Position numbers and translations under genes: made by a program. From Sequoia sempervirens (lineage: Eukaryota > Streptophyta > Pinopsida > Cupressales > Cupressaceae), in NCBI GenBank assembly GCA_007258455.2, contig VDFB02275530.1, positions 1-64,000 of the forward strand: a stretch of DNA of 64,000 nt, given 5' to 3'. Every line of letters starts with the position of its first letter. The first letter of the stretch is position 1. Under the pieces are notes generated by a model. That model did not search any database. It saw nothing but the letters and a program-made list of their open reading frames with translations, and was not told where the DNA came from. Below are positions 24,801-34,832 of the stretch, piece after piece.

Positions 24801-26106
24801 TATGATATCATGATAAATAACAGGACTGTTATTAGTTTGTGATAGGATTACACAATTACACATCCACAAACCTCCCAACTCACAGCCCCATTTTCCCCAG
24901 CATTCCCAGTACAACAGGATGGTAGCCAAAGGCTGTTCCTTGTCACTAGGGGAACAGGGGATGGCATCCACAGGGACCTAATGTCCCAGATACATTCCCC
25001 CAGCAGTCTGAATTTTTTTTAACAAAATACAAAAAAATCTATTGTACAAAAAGCAAATCTATGATTGCATACATTGTTGAAAAAAAGATTAAAACTTTTG
25101 AATGACTGCACGCAGAGATAGAATGAAAGTGTAAGACTGTTGAATGACCACACTGAATAAAACTATAGAATGAAAGTGTAATGACAAAATACATCTCTTG
25201 CTCAGTTAATCAATGGGAAATTGTGTGACTGCAGGCAACTATGGAAAGAAAAATTGCATTTGTTGAATCACAGCATACAACTATGGATTCATGAAATGAA
25301 AATGTACCACCATTGAATGGTAACATACAGTTGTAGTTTTCATCAATGGAAAATTCTATGACTGTATAAAGCTGTACCAGAGCAGGCATTATATAATGAG
25401 AGTATACAGGCACAGAATGAGCAAAAAAATGATTGCACACAGTTGTAAAGTGGAACCGTGCATGTGTCTAACGAGGCTATACAGTTGTAAGAAACATATG
25501 TGGTGATTACATTCTCATTATGATTTTGTATCCTTCGGGCCTTTTGTTGCAATGAAAACACTGAACAATACATTTATAAATTTCTATTTTTTATAGCTGT
25601 GATACTTGAATCAATAAGCATGTTACATTGAATATTTCCAAACTTGAACTTTGACATCATGTATAACTGAACTTGTAAAAATTTGTGTTGCAATATAATA
25701 TAAATGCATCTCACTGTCCCAATCCCCAAAACACCAGGGAACATGGGTTTGGGTATGTGCATGTGTTCTAAACAGGAGAAATAAAAATATAGAACTGGGA
25801 AGAAAACAAAATGTTTGAATGAGTAATCATTAATATAAATGATAAAATGGAAGTTGTGCTTATTCATTCATTTTTCAAGATAGAAATGAAATAACAAGCA
25901 AAAAGTGTATTTATTGTACAACTGAGCTTTACAGATAGTAAATTACATGCACAAATTATGAAGAGCTAACACAAAACTACTAAAATAGGCAAGAAAATTT
26001 CCTACCCTGGATCACCATTAAGAATGTCACAGATCTCAATGTTCATTCCCCAGTCAGGACCAATGAGCATGTCACTCGTTGCTCTCTCAACAAGAGCAGC
26101 AGCCAT
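6815..26106 (-). CDS. TOL: TOM1-LIKE (TOL) protein: VHS domain and start of GAT domain; 5' part of gene, six exons
   Basis: The spliced exons 26106-26006, 14955-14877, 14693-14595, 14464-14351, 7849-7683 and 6896-6815 give 642 nt (214 codons). Every phase matches and there is no stop. Residues 1-33 start [19 protein letters not shown]. The VHS domain runs to about residue 135 and includes [11 protein letters not shown] and [10 protein letters not shown] linker with PPQTQP follows, and the GAT domain begins near residue 188 ([20 protein letters not shown]). TOL proteins are ubiquitin-binding ESCRT-0-like adaptors that sort plasma-membrane cargo to multivesicular bodies. The ATG at 26106 matches the start used in the family. 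The remaining GAT helices and C-terminal tail are not in the window. Intron lengths are 11,050, 183, 130, 6,501 and 786 bp. Family assignment is firm; the subgroup is not assigned. Confidence 0.92.
6897..7682 (-). other. TOL intron 5 (786 bp)
   Basis: The intron is AT-rich with no recognisable insertion or coding signal. Confidence 0.85.
7683..7849 (-). CDS. TOL: TOL exon 5 (VHS-GAT linker)
   Basis: The 167-nt exon has acceptor TACAG before 7849 and donor GTATGT from 7682. It encodes [20 protein letters not shown] and then QTQP, the linker typical of plant TOLs, followed by an acidic DGVELEASM segment. Confidence 0.92.
7850..9268 (-). other. Left part of TOL intron 4, no recognised feature
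   Basis: This is ordinary AT-rich intronic DNA. Short open frames here do not resemble proteins. Its right boundary is the LTR-like sequence beginning at 9269. Confidence 0.6.
9344..9655 (+). repeat. 156-bp tandem duplication keeping a reading frame (52-codon units)
   Basis: The two copies, 9344-9499 and 9500-9655, differ at only a few positions. The period is divisible by three, and the plus-strand frame 9328-9813 stays open through both. Each unit ends with cysteines spaced C-x2-C-x2-C followed by DDYKSCDYS. The frame sits in LTR-like sequence immediately before a TATA box, so translation is doubtful. I do not recognise the peptide. Confidence 0.85.
9822..9864. repeat. (AT)n microsatellite
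   Basis: About 21 uninterrupted AT dinucleotides. Confidence 0.95.
10000..10190. repeat. Imperfect tandem repeat of about 95 bp
   Basis: The motif TCAAGCAYGCCACCCYGAGATG, followed by a stretch ending GAGTGCTC and CTTGWTGAAG, occurs twice, at about 10,000-10,093 and 10,097-10,190. It lies between the LTR-like block and the gag-like frame. Confidence 0.7.
10443..11735 (+). pseudogene. Lys/Glu-rich retroelement ORF, gag-like, interrupted
   Basis: One reading frame runs from about 10,464 to 11,735 with stops near 10,572 and 11,229 (and TGA at 10,461). It opens with a coiled-coil-like stretch ([20 protein letters not shown]), followed by about 380 residues very rich in K and E and peaking at KKKEEKQR. 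No CCHC knuckle, protease or RT follows, so this could be the gag-like frame of a non-autonomous (LARD-type) retroelement. The assignment rests on position after an LTR-like block and on coiled-coil composition. An alternative is a low-complexity frame with no function. The minus-strand open frames over it are shadows of the biased composition. Confidence 0.45.
11760..14350 (-). other. Right part of TOL intron 4, retroelement debris
   Basis: The segment 12,300-12,720 has LTR-like texture, with TTGCAAGNNNT words and an AATAAAG near 12,700, but no paired repeat was found. No coding exon was seen before exon 4. Confidence 0.4.
14351..14464 (-). CDS. TOL: TOL exon 4 (end of VHS domain)
   Basis: The 114-nt exon (38 codons) is phase 0 at both ends. 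It has acceptor TTTTGCAG and donor GTAAGG. It encodes [20 protein letters not shown] and then [18 protein letters not shown], the most conserved stretch of plant TOL VHS domains. Confidence 0.95.
14595..14693 (-). CDS. TOL: TOL exon 3 (VHS domain)
   Basis: The 99-nt exon (33 codons) has acceptor TTTGCAG and a weak donor GTCTGA. It encodes [20 protein letters not shown], followed by [13 protein letters not shown]. Confidence 0.95.
14877..14955 (-). CDS. TOL: TOL exon 2 (VHS domain)
   Basis: The 79-nt exon has acceptor TGAACAG and donor GTTAGT. It completes a glycine codon from exon 1 and encodes [20 protein letters not shown] and then QILSLT. Confidence 0.95.
14956..15834 (-). other. TOL intron 1, 3' part
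   Basis: AT-rich intronic DNA. No insertion was recognised before the 210-bp tandem repeat. Confidence 0.6.
15835..16463. repeat. Three-copy tandem repeat, unit about 207-213 bp
   Basis: Copies start at 15835, 16042 and 16255, each with (A/C)(C/T)TTGAAAACTGACAGATAC. They run through CATATTGCATGTAATAAATG and a CTCTATAAG block to a run of AAAAATA. Copies two and three share small changes absent from the first. There is no coding content. The array lies in TOL intron 1. Confidence 0.92.
16464..19490 (-). other. TOL intron 1, mixed repeat debris
   Basis: Mostly AT-rich. A GC-richer patch at about 18,430-18,570 contains GGGATGTCCC-type words resembling the hAT ends and may be a non-autonomous remnant. 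Open frames on the minus strand at 18,200-18,600 arise from that composition and have no protein features. Confidence 0.4.
19491..19800. repeat. Low-complexity A/T tract
   Basis: About 300 bp of nearly pure A/T sequence made of short TTAAAT/AATATT words. Confidence 0.8.
19801..19875 (+). repeat. Possible tRNA-derived SINE fragment or tRNA relic
   Basis: GGTTCAAACCC at about 19,843 fits the RNA polymerase III B-box (GGTTCRANNCC). About 35-40 bp upstream, TATAGTTAGATCGTGG only weakly resembles an A-box. No cloverleaf, poly-A tail or flanking duplication was found. Confidence 0.3.
20260..22720. other. TOL intron 1, probable LTR-retroelement debris
   Basis: GC content is higher than in neighbouring DNA at 20,270-20,540 and 21,020-21,480. 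At 21,789-21,944 the phrase GATAAACAATA followed by GTGTTCTGGAATTTGAGTG occurs twice, about 90 bp apart. No coding domain of a retroelement is present. Confidence 0.35.
22724..23060 (+). repeat. LTR-like repeat, family shared with 55,927-56,285
   Basis: An ordered series of matching blocks is shared with 55,927-56,285. These are TTTCCAAGTCGAG then GTGGGTGA, then GTAGGTGCA, then CTTCCAGTT(A/-)GGAAGGTGTG then GGGGGA, then a GTGG-TGG-AAAG segment. Downstream, 23,100-23,240 looks like an LTR R/U5 region. This copy lies in TOL intron 1. Confidence 0.55.
23371..23386. repeat. 16-bp perfect palindrome
   Basis: CCTAGCTCGAGCTAGG reads identically on both strands. Its function is unknown. Confidence 0.9.
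23387..26005 (-). other. TOL intron 1, 5' part
   Basis: Apart from the minisatellite, the stretch holds GC-richer patches at 24,880-25,010 and 25,705-25,770 with CCCCAG/GGGGAA words. There is no coding signal. Confidence 0.5.
25095..25460. repeat. Degenerate minisatellite, unit about 45-50 bp
   Basis: Seven or so imperfect units follow the pattern TTGAATGA then CA, CAACTATGGA and ATGAAAATGTA, with drift and small indels. It is non-coding and lies in TOL intron 1. Unit boundaries were set by eye. Confidence 0.5.
26006..26106 (-). CDS. TOL: TOL exon 1 (start codon, VHS N-terminus)
   Basis: The ATG is at 26106-26104. The exon encodes [20 protein letters not shown] and then [13 protein letters not shown], and ends with GG before donor GTAGGA. 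The next exon supplies ACAA, giving DPGQAKEV across the 11-kb intron. A leader acceptor must lie within about 60 bp upstream of the ATG, with candidate AGs in TTTGCAAG and ATAAAG. Confidence 0.94.
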
Positions 26107-26149
26107 TCTTAGCCTTTTCTTTATAATTGGGAAATCCCACTTGCAAATA

Positions 26150-29100
26150 TGTTAAGAAAAATACTTCCTTCAGCACATTGAAATTACTCAGTCCTGTGAC
26201 AAATGCCAAGCAAACAATGTCTGAAATTATTCCATTTGAAATTCAAATATATACTGTTTTGGATATTCAACATTGTCCCTTTTATTTATGACTTAAGTCA
26301 TGTCTGGTAAAATTTTACACCAATATGATTTTACTTTTTTAGAAGGACAAGCTTAAGTGTACAAACTACAAACCCTGCACTTTATATTTAATAAGAACTG
26401 ATACAATAGAAGTGCAGTTTTTGGTTTTATACTTTCATGGAAAAGGAATGCATTTAAATCTTCTAACAGGATAAATAACATAGCCTCCAACAAATCAAGG
26501 ATGCTCAAGTATACAACAAGTTCCAAATAAAGAGTGTTCGGAAATATTATCTCACAGAAGTGTATGAATATAATTTGCACATTTTAAGATCTTCCTTTCT
26601 ATGTATGTCCTACTTGAAATCTGGCAAATATATTCTCAACTTACATCTGTACATGTCAAAGAAACTCAAGAATAGTATTTGCACATATATTTATAAATCT
26701 AATTCAGAATATGTTGTTTCTGTCTCTATGTTTTCATGGACTGTGTTCAAATATGATCACTGTTGCTCTGAATAAACCATTGAAAACAAGCTCAGCCAAG
26801 CTCTCTAGCTGGTATGAAGCCTGGTTTCCAACAGTTGGTCACAATCTCAAAACTGCATGGGAGAAGATTGGAAGTCTTTTATTCCTCCAACTTTTAACTA
26901 CAAGATTGATTTATTGTGAACATTTAGAATTTGACACAAATACAGTAAATTAGCATTGATAATGATGAATTTGTGAGGAACAACACAACTCATATTTGAA
27001 TTCAATAACTTAATGGGATAACAGAAGACTACAGAAGCATGGAGATTGAAATTTCTCTGACTGATTTGCCATTACCATTAATGAGAGTACTTGAACTATA
27101 TATGGACTAAGTCACCAAATCAGCCTGAAACCCCAATGATTCTTGGTACAGAACATACCAGAATTGGAATCAATACATCTGCGGATTCAGGCAGGGCACA
27201 ATATTTTTAAGCCAGAATCATTTGGTATCAAACCTGGGCAATTCCAGGTATGTTGGAGCAATTCTGGGGTGATTCCAAGCAGCAGATATTATTTTCAATG
27301 CAATTTGACTGATTTTTTATTTTACTTTAGACTTTTGATGAAGCTGCCCTAAAGTCTAAACCGATGTTTATTTGTATTTGGCAAACAAAGCTCGCCAGAT
27401 TTCATTCAACAAAATTGAAAGCCAGCAAACATAAATGGAAACCCTACAAATCATTCTAATGCATAAATTTCTTTCTGCTATGTTGTCATTCCGTTGCTGT
27501 GTTGCCATTCCATTCAATACAGATCTTATTCTGAGTGTGAGTCATGGTTGCCGTCAGCTGCATTCTGTTTCTGCATTAGGATTTTCAGCTAACATTTTTT
27601 AGAGTAGTTTCTTTCATTTTCGGGAGAAGTCTACCAACATTACAACAGAAAAGGATAGATAATCCGCAAAATTTCGTAGTTCAAAAAGCATCTGACTTTC
27701 GTAGCTAAGGAAATATTGTTTTTACATTATTGATGTGAGTGGGAAAGGAATTGACTTCAAAATACCATATCCTTTTAAAATCTTGATATTCGCATGTACC
27801 ATACAGTGGCCTTTAATTTGTCGTTTATCATTTATTTGAATAAATATTTGCCAAACCATGCTTTCTCAAAACTAAGATAAAAGTTTAATTTTATCTAATA
27901 ATATTTAATATTATTATTTAACACGTTCAAAAAAGCAATTTAATATAGTATAGCTTTATATATGGTATTAATAAAGTATAGTTTATGGGCTACAAATTAT
28001 CAGTTTTTACTCTCTTTTCATACAGAAATATCCACAACATACCCAGCCCAAAAAATGTCATACTGCTGTATTGTATCCATGTAACCATACCCAATTCCAA
28101 TTTGGTAACTTACTCGATGGACTCACAAATAGAGAAGTTGAACATACAACAACAAATGGGCAACTGTCATTAAGAGTCTTGCGAGTAGACAAACACTAGA
28201 ACTCCAATAGGACAATATAAAAAACTGTTTCAATCCCAATTTGAAATTAAAGGTTGACTGCCACGGATCAATTTACTAACTATGTGCTGGCTAGTCTGTG
28301 ACCTAATTATAGTCTACTGTGTGAGTTGAAATATGCAGGTGTGAGACCAATCCCTCCCATAGGGCTCACAAACATGAGACTATTGTAATTTGACCATTTG
28401 CAGGACTGGGGCGATTCCTCCTACAAGTAGGTGTGATCCCCAAAGAACCAATAGTATCCTCACCTCTTGATAAGCATTTTTTAGCATTTGAGTAAAAAAA
28501 CCTTGCTAGATCAAGTCAGAATTCAATTAAGATCCATCATAATGAAGGTCAGTGGACCCTCTCAAGGACATCTTAGGAAAAAAAAATTGTAAGGCAACTT
28601 AGAACGAATTAGAAGATTATATTAGGCTCACTACATAATGATTTAATGATCTTAGGCACAATCATGCAGGTATTTGCAGTTGCAGGCTTGTAACCTAGTA
28701 CACAAAATCTTAAATGAAAATAAAAAAAATCAGACAAAGCTCGGTAAGATTATTTTGGCAGCACACACTCTCAATGTAACAATGTTCTAAGGGCCTACAG
28801 AACGTTTTGACCTAAAGAAAATTAAAATTCATCTTATTAAATCTTATTTTATTGGCACCTTTGCACGGAGACTAGAACTAGTGTTCTGCCAATGACGCAA
28901 CAATTCCAAACTAAAGCATAGGTTGCCTGTGTTAGGAGCCAACGAATTGAACTCCTACTAACAAATGTTCACATCATTGAAGTGACCTTGGGATGTGAAA
29001 GTACTTAACTTATGCAGAGTCTACCAGGATCCTATTCCTGCTGTGTGCAGTGAAGCTCCAAGACAGTTCAGTAAATACAATTAGTAGGCTGTCTCGAATT

Positions 29101-30005
29101 AAGTAGATGACATTCAAGGTTGAGTTCTCTCCCTAAAATCTAATTCATGACTCCCAAATGAGATGACTTATGTTGTTGACCGGTGAACATTCTTAAGCAC
29201 ATGTTATACTGCAATGAATAGTGACTCGAGCAGAGTTAATTCAGAGAGCTTGACTGATAGAGATGAATAGTGGGACAACAAGAGAGATCATTTATGCGCT
29301 TGGCAAATATAAATAAATGGAGGGCCAAGGGCTAGTCGTTATGTGCCCCACCAAAGAAGCTAAATGAAAAGCCAATTACCAAGCTCGACTAATAGAGATG
29401 AAGAAGATGTCATTTATGCCCTCCACTGATGCAGAAGGCAACAAATGAGGATAAAAAAAAAGAGGTCGTGTAAAACACTCGAGTGATGGACCAACTGTAG
29501 CAATCATTTATGCCTCTATCAATAGATAAACCAGGGCACATAGAAAGACGAAATTTATGCACGCGATTAACATAAATTTAATGAATTGTCACCCAATTGT
29601 AAGAAACAAACTACACAACAAAAAGAACTACTCAATTGCAACTCCAACCAAACAAATCCATGGTAACCAAAAAGAATACTATCGCTCCGATCACTACGTA
29701 CTTCTTCTCAAACACCAACATCATCAAAACCAATTACGACTATTAAAAAATCTTCGTCAAAGCAATTATATAAATACAGCACCGAATCAACGTTTCAGAG
29801 CCACTCTTTTCACCAAACAAACCATATCATATACATATCAATCGGATCAAACATGAGCATCATAATGAAATCTTAAAACCCTAAAAACCCTAGAAATTCT
29901 AACAGTAATGCCAATTGAAATAAAATCGGATCTAATTTATGTATTCCAAAAGCAATTAAGACCCAAGAGAAACAAAACAAAACAAAACAAATAGACAGCA
30001 CTTAC
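26150..30005 (-). other. TOL 5' leader intron (about 3.9 kb)
   Basis: Non-coding. A possible foldback lies at 27,150-27,290, where CAGAATTGG and CAATTCTGG words face each other. At 29,230-29,520 a motif like AGCTYGACTRATAGAGATGA, ending TCATTTATGC, recurs three times imperfectly. No coding exon was seen. Confidence 0.5.
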
Positions 30006-30110
30006 ATCTACAGCCGTGCGATCGTAAACCTGTTTTTTCAGATTCTTCAGTTTAGCCCCCGGTTCTCTGAATCTCTTGTAAAACTGCCCAGCAATTGCTC
30101 GCGAAAAAGG
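30006..30110 (-). other. TOL: TOL 5' leader exon
   Basis: A CpG-containing block ends at a strong donor, GAT|GTAAGTG (GT at 30005-30004), in the position expected for an untranslated first exon. The transcription start is not visible, so the upper boundary is approximate. One frame (FYKRFREPGAKLKNLKKQVY) is open through it but has stops upstream and no ATG. An N-terminal extension is therefore less likely than an untranslated leader. Confidence 0.6.
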
Positions 30111-30500
30111 GAGCAAATGAGTTGCAGCAGTGCTCCTTCAAAGCAGTTACAGCCCTGGTCCTATGAGGAGCCAAAGCAGAGGGCCAATCTGAAACAAATT
30201 TCTTCCCCCTGTTTCTTCAAACGTCGATTTTTTAGCCCTAACTATAATTTTGTTAATTTAGTAAATGGCGAAGAAAATTCGGAGAATATTTCTATTTTAT
30301 CTATTGCTTTCTTCAACCGACCATGTCGAACACGGTGCGTTTTTCCCACCGCAAATAAAGTGGACTCGAGCGAAAAGAATGAAGAGATTCGTGCGGGGTC
30401 GTTCATTGATTTGTCGCCTTGTAATGGGGTCCTTTTCGCTTTTGGGCAGGCTTACGTAGATATCATGGACTTTTATGGGCTTTATCAAATTCTCCTTTTC
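30111..30500 (-). promoter_or_regulatory. Presumed TOL promoter region
   Basis: This lies immediately upstream of the leader exon and is GC-richer than the introns. CCAAT on the plus strand at about 30,183 (ATTGG in TOL orientation) is the only promoter-like word noted. There is no convincing TATA box, as is common for housekeeping genes. Confidence 0.4.
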
Positions 30501-30629
30501 TTAGATGTCACCTTGCTCTTGTTCAAACCATATAAGCCTAATTTGTTTGACCACCATTCTCTCTCATTTCATTTGTTAGTCGGAAACAAGTTCGAGGTAT
30601 GTGACAGTCCCTTATATCAAAGTTATTAG

Positions 30630-32908
30630 ATTTCCACAGTCCCTTATATGTGCGATTCCCCATCCCAATCCACTTTTCAAAGTGAATTGGTAAAGGTTGG
30701 TCTATTTTGTCTTTGCTTTTTTAAATTAAGTATAAATGCATAAAGTAAATAAGAAAATAGATTTGTTTAGTTTATTGATTGAGGAATGCTTATTTTTTAA
30801 GGAAGATTCTGAATTTTGATTACTTATGTTTAGAAAATGTGATATGTGTTATATTTAGGATTGAATATACAAGTTTAGGTTGTGTTTTGATTTGATCTTG
30901 TGTAATTTGGAATTTTATTATGTAGTTCATCTGATTGATCTTTGTCTATTCTGATTTTTTTTGTAGTTGAGGATTGGTGGTATTTAGAAATGCTTTGGAA
31001 GGACTATCATTGTGTCACAGGGAAATTTGTTTAGTTCAAACCCCAAAAAAATGTGTAAAAGATCAAAGGCAAGGTCAAGGAACCTCAAATGATGTGTGTA
31101 GGTTTGTTACTCCTTTTGGTGCACCAAATCCAAAGGTTTCATTATCGATTACTCCTTTAATACTCTACAATAAGAGGACTTGTAGGTTCTAGATTTGATG
31201 AAATGAGTGCTAATGAATTCCTTTAAATACTAGCATGTGTAACATTGAATTTCACAAACAAGTACTTAGTCAACTCAAAGCAAGAAAATAAAAGGTAACC
31301 TTGACCAAAATTTTAATTTTAATTTAGAGAGGCAATGATCAAGTTTGCAACCACATAAATGACCCTGGGTAAGTAAAAGATCATATTCATGTGTATAATA
31401 ATTATATTTAGGTATGTGTACGAATAAGTGTAATAAATGTAAGGACTAGGTGACTCTATCAATATATGTATATATAAGGATAAAGTGGGGACTAAGTGTG
31501 TGGAGATATATATGTATAAGGATAGGGGTAAAAGCAAGAAGTTGGGTCCACATATAGGAGAAGTTTCGAGCTTGGAAAAAATTCCAACAAAAACAAGTGT
31601 GTGTTTAGGCTTGAGCTCGTGAAGCTAATTTTTTTAAATGGGTAACCATTCTAAAACAGGTATCCATTTTGTTTTTCAAAACAAATTCTCATGTCTAATT
31701 ACACAATATTTTAGAATGAGTACGCGTTTTAGAGTGGGTACGCATTTTAGAGCGAGTATGTGTTTCATAAAATTTGAAATTTGAAACCCATGCCTTTGCT
31801 TTTATTTTAGGCTTGGAAACCCACCCCTTAGCCTTGAACCAACAAGTACAATGTCATGAAAACATCAAGAGAAAAATTAACTTTAGCAATATGGCTGACG
31901 ATTTTTTTTAGAACTTTTTTATGAAATTAAAACATGTTATAGATGATGATGTCTAGTTTTCAAATATGTATTTTTTTTATGATTGGATTCTTTTTTTCTA
32001 TTTTTTAATTAATGTATGAGGAAACTAGTCCATAAACTTGAAATGTTAGTTTTTCGTTTTTTTTAATCACTTCTATTTTTTAAGTTTCTTGTAAGAAAAT
32101 TATATGACATCAATCTACACATAATTCTTTACACAATGAAAAATAAATAAAAAATTATTAGTTTAGCTCAAACTATGATGGTTGTACACAAGGGGTTTTC
32201 AAAAACAACAATTAGGGCCAATAAAAATTAATAAAAAAGTTATATTTAAAAAAGTTATAAAAAATATCCTCATCAATTTTTAATATAACACACATCTTTT
32301 CTCAAAATTAATTAGAAAAATACTTTTATTTAGATCAAATTGTCATACACATGCATGGTATGGTCCTAAAAAATAACTTTTAAAAAGTGACTTTTATACA
32401 TGCCTATTAAAAATTAATTTGTATCATCCAGGTATTATAATAAATTACATATTTGAAAATTGGACTCAAAATACTACATTTCATATTCTTGGACTATTTT
32501 AAGATTTTATGTGTAAGTATTTCAAATTTTTAGTCAAACTGTGATAAATTTTAAAAATCAGAAACACTTCCACTTCTTGAACCTATACATAGGTGAATAT
32601 TAAGAGAATGAGTCCAAATTTACACAATGTTACACCATCTATCAATATGTAAATGTATCAAGGTATTTCCTAAAAATGACCACAAAATGAAATGTGAAAT
32701 GGAATGGGTATGGAAATTTTACCATTAAAAGTTATAAAGAAAAATAAAGTTTCCTTATTGTTAACTTAGGTTAATTTAATTAGGTGCATACACATAAGCA
32801 TAAATCAATCTAGATTAATTAATTAACAGTTGTAGGCGTGATATTTATAAAATTAAATGCTAAGCTAGGAAATTAAATGTGATGGATAATGATGCTTGGC
32901 TCTAAGAA
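30630..32908. other. Intergenic, no gene recognised
   Basis: AT-rich. Three copies of an 18-bp unit (TTTTAGARYGRGTAYGYR) lie at about 31,709-31,762. A TATG/TATA-rich stretch lies at 31,380-31,530. Confidence 0.6.
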
Positions 32909-34832
32909 CAATGATGATGAATAACTCTAGTGTAGCTATGAAGTTTGACTATTTTAGGACTAGAAATGGATCATATGTCTTTCACCTTAGAATTAGAATA
33001 CTTTGTGTTGTGTATGAAATTTGATTCAACAAAAGAAAAATGCATTTCCTTTATCAAACAATCTCACTAACACTACACTAGGATCAACTAATTCTTGTGA
33101 AAATAAAATCTAATCCACTGCTAATCTATTAGATAGAGCAAATTATTCTAATTAATTCCAAAGTATTTTACCCTTGAAAGACTAATATTTTATAATTAGG
33201 TTAAAACACTACAAGAAAGGAATATGCTACTATTTTATGGAATTAAATTATAGAATTAACATGCTAAAAGAAAAATATATAAATACACGACAAAGCAAAA
33301 CATGGAGACAAAATATGCCAACAAGTAGCATAGATGTTTACATGGCATGTTGTCATTTATGAAGCAAAAATGGCCAAAGTATAAATCTATCTCAAACTAC
33401 TTACTTAGTCTATACAAAAAATAAAACCAAAAACTACTAGGAAGATCACCAATGCTGATGGAAATAAAAATAATAGAAATTTAACCAATATATTCAAATG
33501 AAAAAAAAAGGAAAAGAAAGGAGGATATTGTAAATTATTGTAGGGTTGAATATCTTTTGTTGGACAATTGCTAGTGTCTCCTTTTGGATTTGAGACATGG
33601 AATAATCGCCTCACATGGATCTATTTATCTTTGGTGTTTATATCGGGCATTAACAGGTCAATATTTTGGCACAATAGCAAACGTGTTCCAACAAATGGCA
33701 TCAAAGTCATGGTTGCGGGTTCAAAACCTTCAAGTGACGCTAAGGGGGGATTGTTGGACTAATCACCAACATCTCCCTTTGAATTTGGGACATGGACTAA
33801 CTACCTCTCGTGGATTCGTTTATCTCTAGCATTTGTATCAGGCGTTAATAGGTTGATCTTTTGGCATAACAAAAAATATGCTCCAACATCTTCTCCAAGG
33901 GAAATAACATGCAACAAGAAGATGAAGAAAAATGTTTTGGGTTATTTGGGAGCTTGTCAAGAATGGTCAAACCCCTATTTTAGTTTTCCAACCTCGACTA
34001 CAACCATGATATTAAAAATAATAGAAAGAGTATGTGTTTCTATCCTAAATGTGTCTAGTATTAAGATAGAAATGAAAATTTTAAGTAGATTGTATTAAAA
34101 TGAAAACTAGAATGTTGGAGAATAATTAAATAAGATCTTAGATACCAAAGCTAAAAGCAACTAGGATTTTCCAACGATAGTAATAGAAAATATGAAGAGA
34201 ATCTTGAGTAAGATCATAATATGTCACCTCTCGAAAGCTTGGTGAGACCAAAGGAGGAAAGAATATTGCTACAAGATGTTAATAAACTTCTCACAAGCTT
34301 GCTAGAGTTCTAGAGAGTCTTCACATGGGCTTCACAATGTTGGTAATGATGGTGGAATACTAAGAGAGTGTTTGAAATTTCAAGAAGAATGAGATGGATT
34401 GAGAATTAATTCAAAATAGGGTCAAAAAGGAAGGAGAAGAGGGATCCAGTTAGCCATTCAAAATCACACCAATTAGTTACCTTCAGACTCAAAAGATGGC
34501 AAGGAAAGAAATGCTTAAGAATAACTACAAGATGAAGAAACATCACCAAACTCTAGTGCATTATAGAGATGTCTACGTGTCATGCTAATGTCTAGATAAT
34601 TCTAGCTTGGAAAAGGCCAAAACACCAAGAAATGACTCAAACACAATAATTGTGACAACAACTTTAGGAAAAATGAGCACAAGAGCACTAGGAGGAGGAG
34701 GTGGGTTTGAATCATCTAGTTTACCCCATTCATTAGTGGGGTCTAAATTGTCCAAAGGAGGTTCTTAACCATTGTTACCATTATCATCTTTGTTATTGTT
34801 AATCTCATCATGAACAGGAGAAATAGTAGGAT
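32909..34832. repeat. Dispersed repeat copy A (pairs with 38,741-40,386)
   Basis: Copy A begins CAATGATGATGAATAACTCTAG and matches copy B almost throughout in the same orientation. Differences are scattered substitutions, small indels and the TRIM insertion at 33,558-33,888. No open frame is conserved between copies, so this is a non-coding repeat, perhaps a piece of a larger retroelement. Confidence 0.85.
33558..33888 (+). mobile_element. Complete TRIM retroelement (331 bp)
   Basis: Two related direct repeats, 33558-33693 (136 bp) and 33752-33888 (137 bp), both begin TGTTGGAC and end TCCAACA, as LTRs do. Directly after the first is a tRNA-Met-like primer site (TGGCATCAAAGTCATGG from 33,696; consensus TGGTATCAGAGC). 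A polypurine tract AAGGGGGGA (33,742-33,750) precedes the second. The target duplication is TCTTT (33,553-33,557) and TCTTC (33,889-33,893). Repeat copy B has a single uninterrupted TCTTC at the same place, which confirms the insertion. It carries no protein; mobilisation would need proteins from another element. Confidence 0.93.

Noticed and set aside
29557..29856. 99-codon plus-strand frame rich in H/N/Q
   Set aside because: Low-complexity A/C-rich sequence in the TOL leader intron without any domain.
33568..33829. Overlapping plus-strand frames (64 and 81 codons)
   Set aside because: They lie across the TRIM LTRs and primer site, which carry no protein.
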